The notes under the pieces are model-generated. The model saw only the letters and a program-made list of their open reading frames with translations. It was not told the origin of the DNA and did no database searches. Made by a program: the position numbers and the translations under genes. 64,000 bases of DNA from NCBI GenBank assembly GCA_028023455.1, contig JAQFVV010012545.1:2445001-2509000 (forward strand). Reading direction: 5' to 3'. The stretch's first letter is position 1; each line of letters opens with the position of its first letter. Of the stretch, positions 34,119-49,412 are shown piece after piece. This stretch comes from Epiperipatus broadwayi. Lineage: Eukaryota; Onychophora; Udeonychophora; Euonychophora; Peripatidae.

Positions 34119-35758
34119 GTTCGGGCATCATAAATACCGATTCACTCTATCATAAATAGTATTTTATTTCAGAAAGGAGTTTGGTTATATTCTTTATATC
34201 ACAATATTCTGATATAATAAAAGTGATTACTCGCTTTCCTTTCCCCCAATAATTTATTAACACACAAGACTCCATTCCAATAAAACACAGCATAAATCAA
34301 TAAACATGAACTGAAAACTAATGATAGATGGCATAAGAATAAATTGCATAAACAATCAATAAGATTTATAATTTACAAATGAATTTCTTGTATGGTTTTA
34401 TAGAAACTAGATGTTTAGGATTATTTAAAATTATTAATGATCAAGCAAGAATTTGGAGAGTGTTCTAAGATTTAAACAAATTTAAGATAAACATTTTAAG
34501 ATAAACATTTTAGTTGAATATTTAGAAAAAATAGTTAATTATGTGATTTAGTTAGCTAGCTTTCATTTAGAATACGTTTTAGTTATGAAATTTAATATTT
34601 GGTAGAAAGGATTTACCAGAAAGTCTTTAAGGCATGGTTCATTACGCTTCTCTTTATATTCAGTCAGGCTAAGCTTCTCTTAGGTTGTAGTCTGGATGTA
34701 GCTTCCGCAAATTTATCTCTGTGGCAACTTTCCCCATTTCTCTGGTCAGGAACTCCCTGGTCTTTCAGGTACAGCTTCTTTCTTAAAGTGATGGGCATGG
34801 TGGAGGTTTTCTCACATCAGTAGCCACTCGTGGAAGAGCAAATGGCTGTCTTTTTGTCTTCTAGCCAATGGTCATCTTTGGAGCAGCTTGGATGGTAGCT
34901 TTTTTAGATTTAACTTTCTAAACAGCAGGAACAGTTTTCTTTCTTAGCTTCAGCTCTGGCCTTTGGAAATAATTTCGGCAGCAATCGCAATGTTCACAGC
35001 AACAGCAAAAATTAACACGGATGATGATGAACGGATGGAAGAGGTTCTTGGTGGCTATTTGGGCCCCTTTTTATGCTATATTTTTGACAGTAGTTACTCC
35101 TACTTTCAGTCATGCCACATCACGTGATGACTAGTTCAAACTAGCCTTTTTACCAAATATCCAGTTAGTAAAAATATTAAGTATAGCTAAATCTGGATCT
35201 GGAAAGACTATTGTTTTAATTGACATCATGGTTAAAGGATATATTTTCAAGAGAATATTCACAAGCAATTTGTAAAGAATTTTGTATAGATTTATGCCTG
35301 ACTGAATATTATATAATTGGTCTTGATTATAATTTTTAACTAGGTCAAATTTTGGTTAAAGATTTATTTTTAGAACGAAGTGTTAAAACTGATAAAACTT
35401 TCTGTTTGTAATTTTAAGCAAACAAAAGAATTGAAAACTTGGAAATTATTTAAAATGAATTCTGACTTAAATAATTATTTAGAAAGAATATTGAAAAATA
35501 AGTAATATTATAAATTTAAACTTATTATGCTGCTATATAGATAAATTTTAATTAAACAATTTCGTTTATTTCAGTTTTAACAAATCTAACTGAATATGCT
35601 CGTATATAAATATTTGAGACTGTATTTTTATATTTATAATTGATAGGACGATTATATACGCACATACTCGCAATATTATAAGCACAAACTTTTTAAAATT
35701 TAAGAAATACACGCCAGCTGAGTACGACAAATATATACTATTATCGAAGATAATAGGT

Positions 35759-36046
<288 letters not shown>

Positions 36047-39000
36047 AAATTAAAAAGTACTCTGAGATTCTTTCTTATAAAGATTACTTAAGGTTAAATA
36101 GACTCAAGCCCTAAATGACAACTTCATTAAGCAATACTGAAGCTTGGAAACGTTATTGTCTATGCTGACTTTATTGAGAAACAGATGAAAATGGTTATGA
36201 AAAGTTCCATGTTTGCTAGAGTTGTTTACGTGATGACAAATTGCAAAATAGCTGATTGGTTTAATAAAAAGGCGGGCTAAAAATTAATATTAGCTTTTTA
36301 AAATTATATATATATTACAATAACTATAAAGTGTTTTTAAAGCTTTCTCAACAGAGCAAATGTCTTCTAACATCTTTCTAAAAATTAACACTAAAGAAAT
36401 GTTCATTACTCATCTGGCTAGTTAGCTGATACTTGGTGAGGGTTTTATGATTTTTCTTTTTGTTTTATTAAAAAATAATAATTTACTAATTGATAACTAT
36501 CTGAAAAAAAATCTAAACTTGCTTAAAAATCATTACTTAACAAAAAAAAATCCAAGTTTTATTCAAATTCGAATTTTAAATTATGGGTTGATAAAGAGAT
36601 AAACTAATCATCACATCATGAGCCACTTATATAAATATATATAAATTTGGAGAGCTCCATTCACTGTGTATTAAACAACCACTGTTCAAATTCCATACAT
36701 ACAAAAAATTGTCAAATCACTGTTGAATATATATGTATATATTTCAGATAAACCATCAACAATTCTGGCACTACATACAGTTTCTGAAAATCAGCCAATC
36801 CCAATATAGTTTTTACTTTAAATGAGGGAATCATATTGAACATTCTGGTGAATAAATCTAACAATGATATATACAAGCATGTGGAACATTCATTAATGAG
36901 ATTTTCTTGATCAAAGTTATTTAATAAAATGAGTCTCTGATTCTATCCTGATTAAAGTACAGTTATATTGAAAATGATTTGTAGAAAAGTACCATAGAAC
37001 CAAATATTTGGACTTTAAGATGGTCATATAAGGCAAACGTTTGTTGTATTTGATTGGAAGATTGGTTTTCCCCCAAGACAACTAACTGATGATGCTTTAG
37101 CACTTGAACTGCATACATACCATATAATACTTAATCCTTTTTTATGTGTATAGCAACAAAAGTTTAATTAGTGATAAGTGGAGCTCATATTTTTTTAGAT
37201 TTTTTAAATATATTTTAGAGCTTCGTTTACCTAATTATTTCACGCACATGCACACTCACACACACACACTTTTTTTTTTTTGCAAAAAAAATATAATTCA
37301 TTAAAAAATAATATACTTTTTTGAGTGATTTTCTAAAAGCATTTTTTTTAAATGAATACTTTGCAATTGAAAATACATTCTTTTATCGTTTATACATTCT
37401 TTTATTAAATCCCAATGCTTGTGTTTTTTCATGTGGTATGGGGAACACAAAAGTTAAGACTGATTCGCAAGCTGAATAAAAAAAAAGTTAATCATTTAAA
37501 GGAGACTATTGTCCTCAACCTGCCACTAACATGTTCAAGTATCACATGTCTCCTCGAGCAACTAACATCACATAATTGCTTTTTTTATTATTAAAACAAA
37601 AAAAAAAAATTTAAATCATTGCTCTTATCAAATCCGATTGATGCATCTAACTACAATTTAGTTTTCCTCTAATGCAAGATTAAATATAATTATATACATT
37701 TTTCATTTCAGTACTTTCTTTTTATTGAGAATTTTTATAAATGATTTATATATTATATAGCTTATTATAAATATTATTTTTGAAATGAGAAATTCTCTTT
37801 TTTATGAACTCGTATACACACACGCACGACTTAAAACAATATAGTTAAATATAATATCATTTTGAAACAATATTCACAATATATGAGTAGGATCAAGTTA
37901 TATTAAACAAATTGAAACTTTTATATATCATCAAGGACCATCATCAAAAAGTACTTATTATATATAGGTTTTTAGATTATCATTAATAACAGACTTACCT
38001 AGAATTGAAATATAAAAGAATAAAATAATCCTGTCAACAGTTAGAAAAGTATTTGAAATTGGGGAAAAATAAAAGATTTCAGTATTAGAAATCAAGTTAA
38101 AATGTTAGTAACATTTTAATTTTTTTTATTTGTACATTCTAAACCGAATGACTTGCATCATATACATGACGCAAATTCTTATCAACAATAGAATAAATAA
38201 GATAACGTAAAAGAGAAATTAAAAACAACTTTATAAAATAAAGAAGATAAGTAATCGAATTATAATATAATCGGTTGATTTGTTCTTCAGAAGTAATATG
38301 AAGAATATTAATAATACAAATTCTTAGTAATAAAAGACTAGATAAAAAATTGTAAAGCTAAAATTAAAAATAATGTAAAATATATTAAGTAATTATTCAA
38401 ATATAATCGGGAAGTTTATTGCTCAGAAAGTCATATGATGTTCTAGCAGTCTAACAGTCTTTAGTTCGTATGTCCCCATTATATCACTGTACTAAACGAT
38501 GCGGGCATATCAAATGGTTGATTTAAAAAATAACAATAGCAATATAAAAGATAATTATTAATTTAATTTATAATTTCACAAGGAAGAGATAGAGAGGGGG
38601 GGAGGGAGGAAGATATATATATATATATGGGAATCATTTACAATAGAGAAGACTTTCTTTTTAAAAAAGGTTAATCTTCTTTAAATTAATATCGTTTTTA
38701 TTTAATTAATGTTGTCTTTAGCAGAGATATTATTAGCTCTTTTTTTATATTTTCTAACATACATGTTATTTATAGCCAATTCTTTTATTAAGATAAATAG
38801 CACTGACATATATATATATATGGATAGGTATTTTGAGTTCTATGCCATACCTTCAATGAGTTACTATCACCGATAAACAGATAACCAAAAACTCAAATTC
38901 TGTTATCTGGAATCAAAATACCTCGATTTTCTTATCAAAATCAATTTAGAACCTCTCTTTACTTGTCCTTTCTTATCACAGAGGTTGGTGCATTTTAATA

Positions 39001-40272
39001 TTGACTCACTTTGTAGTCTTTTCTATAAGGCTGAAAAAGCAATACATCACTATCTATTCCAGGGTCATGATCTTCTTACCAATAAAAATATTGTTGAATC
39101 AATTACTAAATGTCATACTTCCTCTGTTTTTACTCTCATTGATAGCATGAAATAAGGCTTTCCCCCTTAATTAGGGTTATTATTTTCTGTATATTTACTT
39201 TTTGATTCCTAAGAAGTCATTTTTGGTTCAACCCTTTATATAGGAAATTACAATCACTATTTTACAATAAAAATTTCAAAAATTAAAAACAGAGACAGGG
39301 CACTTATCCCTCCAGACATTGTTAATGTGACATGAAGATTTGCCTCTATTCTGCCCCTATTATAAGTAAATAATTCCATTTTTTTAAATTTTATTTTTAC
39401 TTTTATATACCTTTGCTATGTATTTGCAAAATATATCTTTTGTAATTTATACATCGTTGTATTTTTCCGTTATATGATGATAAACTTTAAAATATCCAAT
39501 TGAATTTTAAATCATTTTTTTCAAGTTTGTAAAAAAAAATTTTGCCTAATAAATTTTTTTTTTTACAAAAAAAAAGAAGTTCTAGCAGCAATCATGGACA
39601 TAAACATTTGCATTGATGATGGCCAACACCACTGTAAACAATAAGATTAGCTAATGCCAGACTATAAAAACTGTGAAGCAGTAAAGAGGTCACAAAACCA
39701 CATGAAGAAACTAGATCAAATGAAAAATCCAGACCTATTGTGAAATGGTATATTTTGGGACACAACCCAGTGATTGCATGTATATCTATATATGTCTGTA
39801 TACTAGTATACACAAATATTTGTGTATTTGTATACTTATACACATATATCTATATATCTGTATATTTAATTAAAGATATATCTGGGTAAACATCGTTATA
39901 TATGTATCAGCACTCTTATATATATATATATATTGAAACGGAGTATGAGTAAGCGTGGTGGATTTATACCGGTACAATATATATATATGAAGATAAGCTG
40001 TAATGTATAATAAATTTAGTTAGGTTACAACATGATTATATTTATATTTTTAAATCTTTAATTTATTATAAATTTATGTGTATCAATTTAATTCATTATT
40101 TTGCTTAAGAATTGCATATGCATGTATAAATCCACAGGTGACCAGCATACATATATAATAAAATGTTTACATAACAATTTATTAGTTGCTGACTTTTAAA
40201 ACAGTTCCTATTAAAAGAAATCACTGCCACATGAACCGATTGAAATTATATGTAGATTAAATGTTATTAAAG
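36047..40272. other. AT-rich DNA without a recognisable gene
   Basis: No domain or RNA gene recognised. It contains a short (AC)n run near 37,250, a purine-rich run at 38,584-38,612 followed by (AT)n, and an open but unrecognised stretch of about 80 codons on the plus strand at 38,898-39,151. Confidence 0.45.
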
Positions 40273-40510
40273 CAGGTAAAACTCTTCATACAGTAGTGCC
40301 ATTCATTGCAAGCCAGAGTAATTAATGAATGCCAGAAGACTTGTGCATAAAATTTCTATCTAGTGAATACTAATCTAATAAACCCAGACTAGTTTCTGGC
40401 TTGTGGCCTTTATCAGTGAGGAGCTTTGGATTTAAGAGCACTGCACGTAGATCTTAGGATCGAATGCTACCTTCCAGCAGTCACCTTTTATCTCTACTTA
40501 ACTACAAAAC
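40273..40510 (+). repeat. Dispersed repeat with ACTCTTCATACAGTAGTGCC end (copy 1)
   Basis: Begins CAGGTAAAACTCTTCATACA, with GTAGTGCC, TGCAAGCCAGAGTAATTAAT, and later TTTCTGGCTTGTGGCCTTTA. The same blocks occur, inverted, at 59.5-59.9 kb and partly at 40.7 kb, showing a dispersed non-coding repeat family. Confidence 0.7.
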
Positions 40511-40727
40511 TATGAGAATAAAATTTAAAAACACAATAATATTTTCAATCTAAGCTCATTAGCTTATATAGTCATATAGGTCTGAACTCAGTTCAGTATC
40601 CATACATTTGGGTGTCTTTGGTTCTTTAATAAGCATAATCACTACTATCTTATTAGTCAGGATTGGTATTAACTCCACTAAACATCACATGACCACCCTT
40701 TCTTATGCTTGCTCATAACTGTTACTG

Positions 40728-40841
40728 AAACAGGCAAAACTCTCCATACAGTAGTACCACTCAGATAGCCATTTGGTATCCATTAATTATTCTGGCTTGC
40801 ACTGAGTGGCACTACTGTAGGAAGAGTTTTGCCTATTTTAA
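40728..40841. mobile_element. Foldback (MITE-like) element of the same repeat family
   Basis: Inverted arms: left AAACAGGCAAAACTCTCCAT with ACAGTAGTACCACTCAG; right CTGAGTGGCACTACTGTAGG with AAGAGTTTTGCCTATTTT. Arms are about 38 bp around a 40-bp centre. No coding capacity. Confidence 0.75.
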
Positions 40842-43239
40842 TAAGTTATGAGAAAGCTGAAGAAATGGTGATCATATGATGTTTAGTAGGTTAAATGTTA
40901 ATTTTACAATAACAAGTTTTTGTGCGCACCTTGGTGAAAGCAAATGCAATCATCCAACACTATTTTTTATTCATTTGGAGATCACATTTGCTTTTCTAAG
41001 ATGAAAGTGTTTGATTAAGCAATAGAACAATAGAAAAACTAAATTCTATAATTTTAAATAGGAATTGTAAGCAAGCTAATGGATTTTTATGCCCTAAACC
41101 TAGTTCGTTGGCAAATGTAATAGAAGGGTAAAATTAGTATACAAACCCCATATTTTGGCACTGAATAGACATTAATATATAATTCAAGTGAGTTGCTAGA
41201 GAAAGCTACACCAATCAGAATTTTGTTATGAGTGGCTTGGAAGCCCTAAATTTGCAATCTTTTTATGGAAGAACAGTGTTTTCCAGCCCATCATGCACAC
41301 TGCCACAGTAATCATCACCACCACAATGGAGAAGTTCACCAGAATGGAGAAGTTCAGCTATCAACTACTGCCCATGAAGTGACATTACTCGTCCAGAGAT
41401 AGTTCCAGTGTCTACTCCAAATGTATTAAACTTAGTGCACAGAAAACAATTGGTAATACTTCTTCACCACAGAACTCTATAAACCTATTTTAAATACATA
41501 TATCAATTAAGCTAGCTATTATGAACATTCTTATGTAATTAAAACTCTTGTAAAATAAAAATCTTTAAATGTAACTGTAATAATCTTGCCTGTAAATGTA
41601 ACTTAAATTATTCTTAACTGTAATAACTGTAATCAGTTATTATTTTAATGATTTATCATCTGTGACCAGGCATATTTTTCTATTCTTATTATTTTCTTTC
41701 ATCTATAAATTTATATGTTATGATATGCCAATATTTCAAAGCAGAAAATAATTAATTTATTAAACACTTCAGAGAATTGATTAGAAGCTCTCCAGTGTAA
41801 TGTTCTCATTACTTTTTAGTGGACAGAAATCACTTCTTTAAAATCCTATTCAAAGAGATAATAACAGATTGCTATGTGCTCACTGTTATCTACATTTAAT
41901 TAGTTAATATGTATTAGTCTGTTTATTAAGGTTTGTAAATTATTATATCTTTTAGTTAGATAACAGCCAGGGATGACATTAAAGGCATATTTGTAAATGT
42001 TATAATGCCCAAAATATGATTTCTCCTCCCTAATTTTATGATAAAGAATTATATACAGATTCAGTATATATAAGCTCAATCACTATTAATTAACTCTTTC
42101 TCAGTGTAATTATTATATGCTGTCTAAAGAGCTGGACTGAATTAGTTTCAGCAAACTGGAACTGTAGATATTTAAGCACATTTCATAATTATTTTAAATA
42201 TGTATTCGTATTATTATTAAGCATTGTGAATGCATTTTTATAAAGCACATAATGTGTGAACAGCACCTTGCTATGATTTCTTAAATGGGTTTATGGTCAC
42301 AGGTCACCCCATTCTTTAGTTTGGACAGCTATATTTCTATAACTGGAACACAAGGGTCCAGAACATTATTCAAAGCTGATCTGACATATTGAACTAAAAT
42401 GTTCCTTATTGTGCTAACAAGTCATCTGGTCCAAGGCTACCAAGTACTAGGTACTGAATTCCATGATTAACTGCACATTTACACCATGATCTATGGTAAC
42501 CAGTTCATTCTGCCTTATTATTAAACTTCAGCATTAGCCTGAATCTGGAATCTGTTTTTCCTAACGTATCTGTATTTTGAGCATATTTAATTGCTTGTTG
42601 GTAATATTAGAATTAGTAGCTCGTCACTCCTTATTTGCATCACTCTGGTAGATATTAAACTTACTATGAGCAAACTTAAAGAATAGTTTGGCATACCACA
42701 TTACGCATGAGTCATAGATTGCAGATAAGTAATTACACAAATTATATTGCTATTAAGATGAAACCACTTTACTGTTATCCATCTCATCATTATTACAATG
42801 CTGTAACTCATGCAATCAATGCACAATATTTCTGTTCTTTATTTTAATTAATTCATTTGATTCTTATTTATTAAATACATATAAAATTATTATCAGTTAA
42901 TGTGTTTCTTGCAACCTATTCCAAACCACCCCAATCTTTATTAATATATTATGCATTACTTTATTAAATCCTAGAGTGCTGAGTAGCATATTTAGTTAAT
43001 TTAGCTTGATTCTTATGTTCTACCATTTTCTCAGCTGGCTTGCAAAAGAAATTGAGATGGGGTGTAACCTCATAATGTCACATACAGGGTATTAAATTAC
43101 AAAGTGCTGGTGAATGAGTTGAAGTTGGTCAGATTTGAGATCTCACTATCCCAATTCATCCAGCTTTGTTACATTTTGCCTGAACACTGATTTTGTTATG
43201 TGAATGTATAAATATGACCATTACAATTGATGAAACCAG
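40842..43239. other. AT-rich DNA without a recognisable gene
   Basis: Only short frames and no recognised domain. The sequence at 41,280-41,420 and 42,290-42,620 is less AT-rich and could be old retroelement DNA, but nothing identifiable can be read. Confidence 0.4.
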
Positions 43240-43345
43240 GTTTAATGATAAAATCAAAACTGAGAATAATGAAGCCACACCAAAAGATGAAACAAGAAGA
43301 TGACCTAAATATTTATCAAGCTATCTTAAGGAATTCATACTGTAG
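43240..43345 (+). pseudogene. Possible gypsy pol C-terminal tail
   Basis: One frame reads 'TPKDETRR', a stop, then 'PKYLSSYLKEFIL', resembling the R-S-T-R...P.YL.DY tail found at the end of many gypsy pol proteins. Only this short match supports it. Confidence 0.25.
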
Positions 43346-44361
43346 AGCAAACTCTTGCCCTGGAGAGAATATTGTAAACTCTATCTAACTCCACAGAAAC
43401 TTACCATACTGCAGGTTATCAAGATCAGATTCAAATTACAATAAAACAAACCAATAAAATAACAATAAAAGAAATAAACAGTCAATAACATAAGCAGGCC
43501 AATTTGAAAGCTAAATCAGTTAATCTAATCATTTTCAATAAGAACAGGGATCTCACTATATATTGTGTTCTATTTGAGAATGGAAAAGAAAAACAACCAG
43601 ATATTCAGACATTAGATAACTATCAGATATTGAACAGCAGTGTATAAATTGTCCACAATATTGTAGAATGCATTGAGGCATTTTCAAGCAAGGAGCAGAC
43701 AGATGCTATCTTCAACCATTACCATACCTGTAAATATGAGGTAAGGAATTTGTGAGCGAAAGTGTGATTTCTAAAGTGAGATCATAATGTCCTTTTCAAA
43801 TATTAGCTATAACATCAACAGATAAACTTGTATAATTCACCAATTGCCACAGATTGTATCTAAACCTTTGTATATAGTCTGCATATAAATTATTGTAAAT
43901 ATATATTTATTATGCTTATTTATAATATGAAGTATTTTATTTATAGAGTACATGCAAATACTTAAATGCATGAGTTCACTTCTATATCAGTTGCTGAACT
44001 ATACAAGTCTAGCTGTTAATGTACAGCTAATGTTTAAGAATAATACTGCAACCCTCCTTTTTGTATGCTAACATTTCCAGTCAAAGTGGCTTACTTTATG
44101 CATTGGTTAAAACAGGCAAAACTCACTATATGCATGTTTATTGGCTTTATGCATAGGTACAATAATGATTCTATCTAACAACTTCCTGCTTCAGAATTGA
44201 GGATGACTTGCTGTGCTTTATTATATAGTGGATAATGTATGTACTGCTGGTCAACATCTAGTAGTTGCCTGACATTATTTGAATATCTGAAGGTTAGTGA
44301 CTCTTTTTCCCTTTCAAATAGATGTCAGTATTTTCCTGAGGTTTGGTATGATGTTATATTA

Positions 44362-44611
44362 GATGTGATAATATATTGGACTGTTTCCATCATCTATCAC
44401 TAAGTATTGAATGTATAGACAATTTTAAACTTTATTTAAAATTTTCAAACATAAACAACTTGCTAGTAGTAATATGAAAATAGACAAATAGACTAACCTG
44501 TGTTGTCTACTTGCATGTTATTATTAACAAGTTGTTTGTATTGTAAAGTTTAAAATTTTTGTACATGCAATAACTACTGATAGATGATAATCCAACATAT
44601 TATCACATGTC
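44362..44611. mobile_element. Imperfect foldback element of about 250 bp
   Basis: Left arm GATGTGATAATATATTGGA through ACAACTTGCTAGTAG. The right arm carries the reverse complement with mismatches (TCCAACATATTATCACATG, ACAAGTTGTTTGTATTG). Arms are about 115 bp with a short centre (AGACAAATAGACTAACC). No coding capacity; MITE-like. Confidence 0.65.
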
Positions 44612-45186
44612 AGTATTTGTCTTTATTGAAATTAATCAGATTCACCGATTTAGCTTTCCAATTGACCTGTTTTCGCTGCTGACTATTTATTTCCTTTTAT
44701 TGTTATTTATTTAGTCAGCTTTATTATATATTAAGTTTATTCTTGATAATCAAGTCCACTATTTTAGAGTAAGTTTCTGCTGAGTTGTAATAAGTTCACA
44801 ACCATCCTCTTAAAAAAAATTAGCTTTGAAGTACTTAGTCTTTAAGATAGATTGGTGAACATCTACATTATCTTCTTGCTTCATGTTTTGGCCTGGCTTC
44901 ATCATTTTCAATCTGATTGTATCATAAGATCTGAATTTTTCATCTAGTCTGATGATCTTTTCATTGTTGTATATTTTTCATATTCGGGACTTAGTTGATC
45001 TTGATATCTGTAATGGGATTGTCTATCAATTGCATGGATAACTATTGTTGTGCAAATTTTTTATCTATATGTAATGAGTGTATCTTTATGGCTGATTGAA
45101 TTTTAATTTTACTTGTGAGAAAAAACATTTGTTAGTGCTGTTACATGAAGATATCATAAAAAATGTTTGTATGAAAGAATTAGTTC

Positions 45187-45640
45187 AGAATTATGTCTGG
45201 TGCACTAGCCTGAATTACTGCTAAGATATGTCAAGCTCATCAATCAATGGTGAGACTATCAATCAAAAAGTTACAACCTTGTCCAAAAGCTGGTAGACTA
45301 TAGTAAAGTATTCACTTAGATCACATAGGATCATACAATAGAATTATATTTCTTGTCATCATTGATACGTACTCTAAGTGGACAGAATAAAAGATAGTAA
45401 AAAATACTAATGCAGAGGATATAATTAAAATATATTAAATAAGTCTTTGTGACACATGATTAACTTGAATTACTAGTCATGAATAATGTTGCTGGATTCA
45501 GTTTAGTACAGTTGAAGGATTTTCTAGTTATAAAGGGAATGCAACATTTGTTATCACCACTACCACTCCAATCCAAATGGTCTAGTAGAAAAGTTTATTT
45601 AATAACTAAAGTCACTAAATATAATAAAATACTGATATTT
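45187..45640 (+). pseudogene. Ty3/gypsy integrase core relic
   Basis: Readable in shifted frames: 'NYVWCTSLN' (normally VWWPGLD), 'KICQAHQS' (zinc-finger end C..CQ..Q), 'LQPCPKAGRL', 'IHLDHIGSYNRIIFLVIIDTY' split as IHLDHIG and IIFLVIIDTYSKWTE (first catalytic D and the YSKWPE block), 'TNAEDIIK', and the sequence for 'YHYHSNPNGLVEKF' (normally YHP.SNGLAER with the catalytic glutamate). Stops and shifts are frequent. This is a separate, older gypsy copy; no LTRs can be assigned to it with confidence. Confidence 0.75.
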
Positions 45641-47161
45641 GTAAGGCATTAACTACAGTGATGTTTTTTTCAGCATTTCACACTGAGTTTTATGACCCCA
45701 AAAATACTCTCATAGAACTACTGTTGAAATGTCATTTTCAAACACATATGTATGTGCTGATACCATATAAAATAAAAAAAGGAGACAAAATCAAAAAGTA
45801 TTATATGGAATGCAGTAAAAAGAAATAGTTACCTAAATTATAATTAAATTTCTATCTAGGCAATCACATATGATTGAATTGGAAAATAATAGAGAGATAA
45901 GAAGACACAGAGACCATTAATGAGTCCGTTTATGTGAGCCATTAGAATAAAGTAGAGAATAACATATTCATCTATCACTCTTGTCAAGGATAATATTAAA
46001 AATACTACAAAAATCAGTATGAAAACAGGTATTCATACTGAAGGAAATGAAAGAAAGAATATATAAAGATCCATCACAACAGTAGACATCAGACAGAGGA
46101 AGAGATACTGATATCATTACTGAAAAAAAAAGAGAGAATAAGGAAGGCTTGTTAAATTAGAAAATTATATTTATAATAAAATTTTGCAGTAATTTCTAGA
46201 TATAAGGAAAATTCTGTTATGTTCTGTCTATAAAGAAATTTGTACACTCATAAAACAGATAAATTAAGTAGTATGAGTGTTTGAGTGAATATAACTCATC
46301 AGAAATAAAAGGACAATAAACCCACTCTGGGATCTTAGGATTCATGATAATTAAAATTATGCAGAAAAAGGAAAATGTAAATTGGTAGGGCTAATTTGCA
46401 CAGAAGCAAAAATGTAATTAATTACCAAAAGTTAAAAAAAAGCCAAAAAAACTTTTAAAGTAGACACATGTATGAGCAGATCAATGCCATTTGTAAACTG
46501 TGAGTGAGGCTGCAGAACAAAATGAATTGTTAAGCATAAATGCAGTTCAGTATATAGAAAAGTTAGTTAACAGTGAATAGTCACCCGAGTTTACAAATGT
46601 GCAGTGCAATAGAATGCAGGACTATAATTAACCCTATGAAGTATAGTGCATGTATAGACTTACATTAAGGGATATACTAGATAATATAATTGTCTAAAAA
46701 TGCTAGAAGTTTCCCTAATTATAGTGATAAATTTACTTGTGTAGGCAAATTGTGTCAGAGAGATGTAATTATAAAAATTTATCAAATTTTTTAATTTCTT
46801 CTGACAATTCACATGTAGTAGAGACTATTGTTATTCTTATTTTTAATTTGCTCTCTAAATTTTTTGATCCAATGTACATTGGTTTTTATAAATTATATAT
46901 ACAAAAATGTTATCATTCCTATCTACAAGAAAAGTTTAAAAAAATATTTCTATGTAATTCTGATTTTCAGTTAAGCTATTAAGCTAAAGCATTAAAATTT
47001 GGGATCTCATAATTCAAATACATTATATTTTTATTGCTCTGTCATAACAATTTTTTGCTGCTTATATGGTATAGTAAACTAAAAAAATCTCAGTTCAGTC
47101 AATCGAGCTTGTCATTACATAGTTGTATATATATTATAAATAAATGAACTCATATGTCACC
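45641..47161. other. Likely retroelement tail, then AT-rich DNA without a gene
   Basis: The first few hundred bases follow the integrase relic and may be its C-terminal part, but no motif is clear. A 3' LTR could adjoin at 47.16 kb. No other gene is seen. Confidence 0.35.
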
Positions 47162-49409
47162 TGTTTGCTTTATTAAATACCAAATTAAATAAATGTCACA
47201 ATGAATTAATTTCTGTTCGTTAATGAAAAATAAAAAAACCGTTGAAAAAATCCTTCATTTATATAAATTTAACAATAATGAAATGAGTTGATTATCAACT
47301 TGTTGTATGTCACAAATAAAGACTTAGACTTAGTAAACATAGTGATGATCTAATGTCAAGCCAATCTCTAGGCAACCAAGTGTGGAGAATAAGAATAGAA
47401 TACTGTTACATAATTTTATTTTTTAACTATAACCAATATTATATGCAAAACAATAGACAGCCATGGCAATAAAATGAAATGGAAAAACCAGTATACTAAA
47501 CACTAGAAATAAGCATGGTATAAAAGCAAACCCAGTTTATTTCTGTTTCTTTTGTTATTTTTCAAATGATGCAATAACTGTAAAAGCTATCATCTTAAGA
47601 TTCGAATGTTCAAATACAAGAGAAGATGGACAGCTTGTTTGAATATTCAATATTATCTGTATAATTCTTGCAGTGCAAAACTGTAAAAAAATTACAACCA
47701 ATATTTAAATATAGAAAAGTTTGATAAACTCATGCAATTTAACCAAAGAACCGAACTGATTTTAAATTGATATTTAAAAATAAAAACTGTGCTATTATTT
47801 GAACATGGAAAAAAAGAGATAGAATATTGCCAGCATTTATATAAATGATGAATTAATTTTTTTTATATAAGCCATTAAATGCCAAATAGCAAATCAAGAA
47901 AAATTAAATGTTACAAACTGCTGTGCAATGTATTGTGACTAAATTAACATTGCCATAGGACTGGAGTGCTACCATTTGATCATAGAAGCACAATGACTAC
48001 TCACCTGTATAATGCCTAAATAAACACCAGATGTCATTACATTAAATGTCTAAATTGATCATGAAAAAAAGCAACTGCAGAAAATGGCAACATCATCTCA
48101 AGAGCATTGCTGTGGTATTCTAGTGACTGATGAGTAACTTATCAAAAAAAATGATCTGAAGAGAGATAGACTGTATTCATAAGAGACATTATTTCCAAAC
48201 TCATGGACATTAATCAAGATGATTTAATGAAAGTTTTGATTTATTATGTAGTATTTTTATATATATTTGTAAAATTCTAGTTTTGCTTATCTCAAAACTT
48301 GGAAGCTTAAACATGTCTACACATTGGAAGAGTTCATTATGATTGAAAGCAACAAAATGAACAGGGGGGGGGTTATTAAATTAGACAATTTTTTTTTTAT
48401 GTTAAATAAAGTTTAGGTCACCTTTCTCTCCATAATGTCTTGACATTTAATCACCACTATGATATGGAATAAGGTATGATTTTTGGATATTATTCTATAT
48501 TAAGCACATACACTTTCTACAGGACAGAGTTTATGTCATTTGTTTTGTTTATTGTTAATTAATGATCATTTATATTTATTTTTTCAGTATAAATGACTAA
48601 CTTTCTTGCATGGATATTCTTTTCTATGAACCATAGGGAACATGTACATAAATAGAAGGTCCCCAAAGAAGGTGGAGCATTAATAACTGGAGCTAGATGA
48701 TAAGGCTATTACACATACACTTGTATAATGTTATGAATTAATTAGTTAGCTTTGTGGTCACTATAATAATGATATTTTTATTTTTAATAAATTTATCTGC
48801 TTTGTAAATAATTAGTGCCTCGTTATGTATTTCTACCATGGGTAAGGATTGGAAAAGTGAACACATTTAATCATTGATATGGTAGAAATACATTCTTGAC
48901 ATACACAATTATATCTCTTTATCATATTAAGTTTTGAATTTTTGTTTTGTTATTTAATAAATGTAGTCAATTTGATTTAATTTAAATTACTCTCTAGTAT
49001 ATCAAAATTATTTATACATTCATTCATCAACTTGTAACCGGATATATACATACACACATTTTTATACAGTAATATGTTTGGATGAATCTTTGAGACAATT
49101 GGAACCTGCATAAAAATGTGGTAGTTATTATCTAGTGTAAATTTACCCCTGAAGACAGATAAAGCCAGAATTCTCTCTGAGTTTGAATACTGAGGTGTAA
49201 TGGAGCTTGAATGAGGGGTGAGGTATGGATGAACTAGCCCAAATTGTATCTAAATTTAATATGTAAACTTAGAGCTAGCTTATTGGAAGTAGATATGATC
49301 ATAGGTTATGTAAATTCATCATGTTATTCACAGCATCCTACCAGAAGACCCTAGATCTGACAATATTGAGATGCACCCCCTCTTCTGGTGAAAAACCTGG
49401 ACAATTACA
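47162..49409 (+). repeat. Putative 5' LTR of element 3
   Basis: Starts TGTTTGCTTTATTAAATACC and ends GACAATTACA. Its first 2.15 kb align with the downstream copy, for example ATAGACAGCCATGGCAAT and GATCATAGGTTATGTA. Divergence is clearly higher than between the LTRs of element 2, so this insertion is older. Confidence 0.65.
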
Positions 49410-49412
49410 TTC

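Noticed and set aside
38584-38640. Purine-rich run followed by (AT)n as a regulatory or replication element
   Set aside because: Simple-sequence composition only; no neighbouring gene or second signal supports a function.
38898-39151. Open stretch of about 80 codons with coding-like composition (plus strand)
   Set aside because: It could be an old transposon fragment, but no motif can be named and no neighbour supports a gene.
46737-46982. 81-codon plus-strand frame
   Set aside because: No domain, homolog or splice context is visible; consistent with chance in AT-rich DNA.
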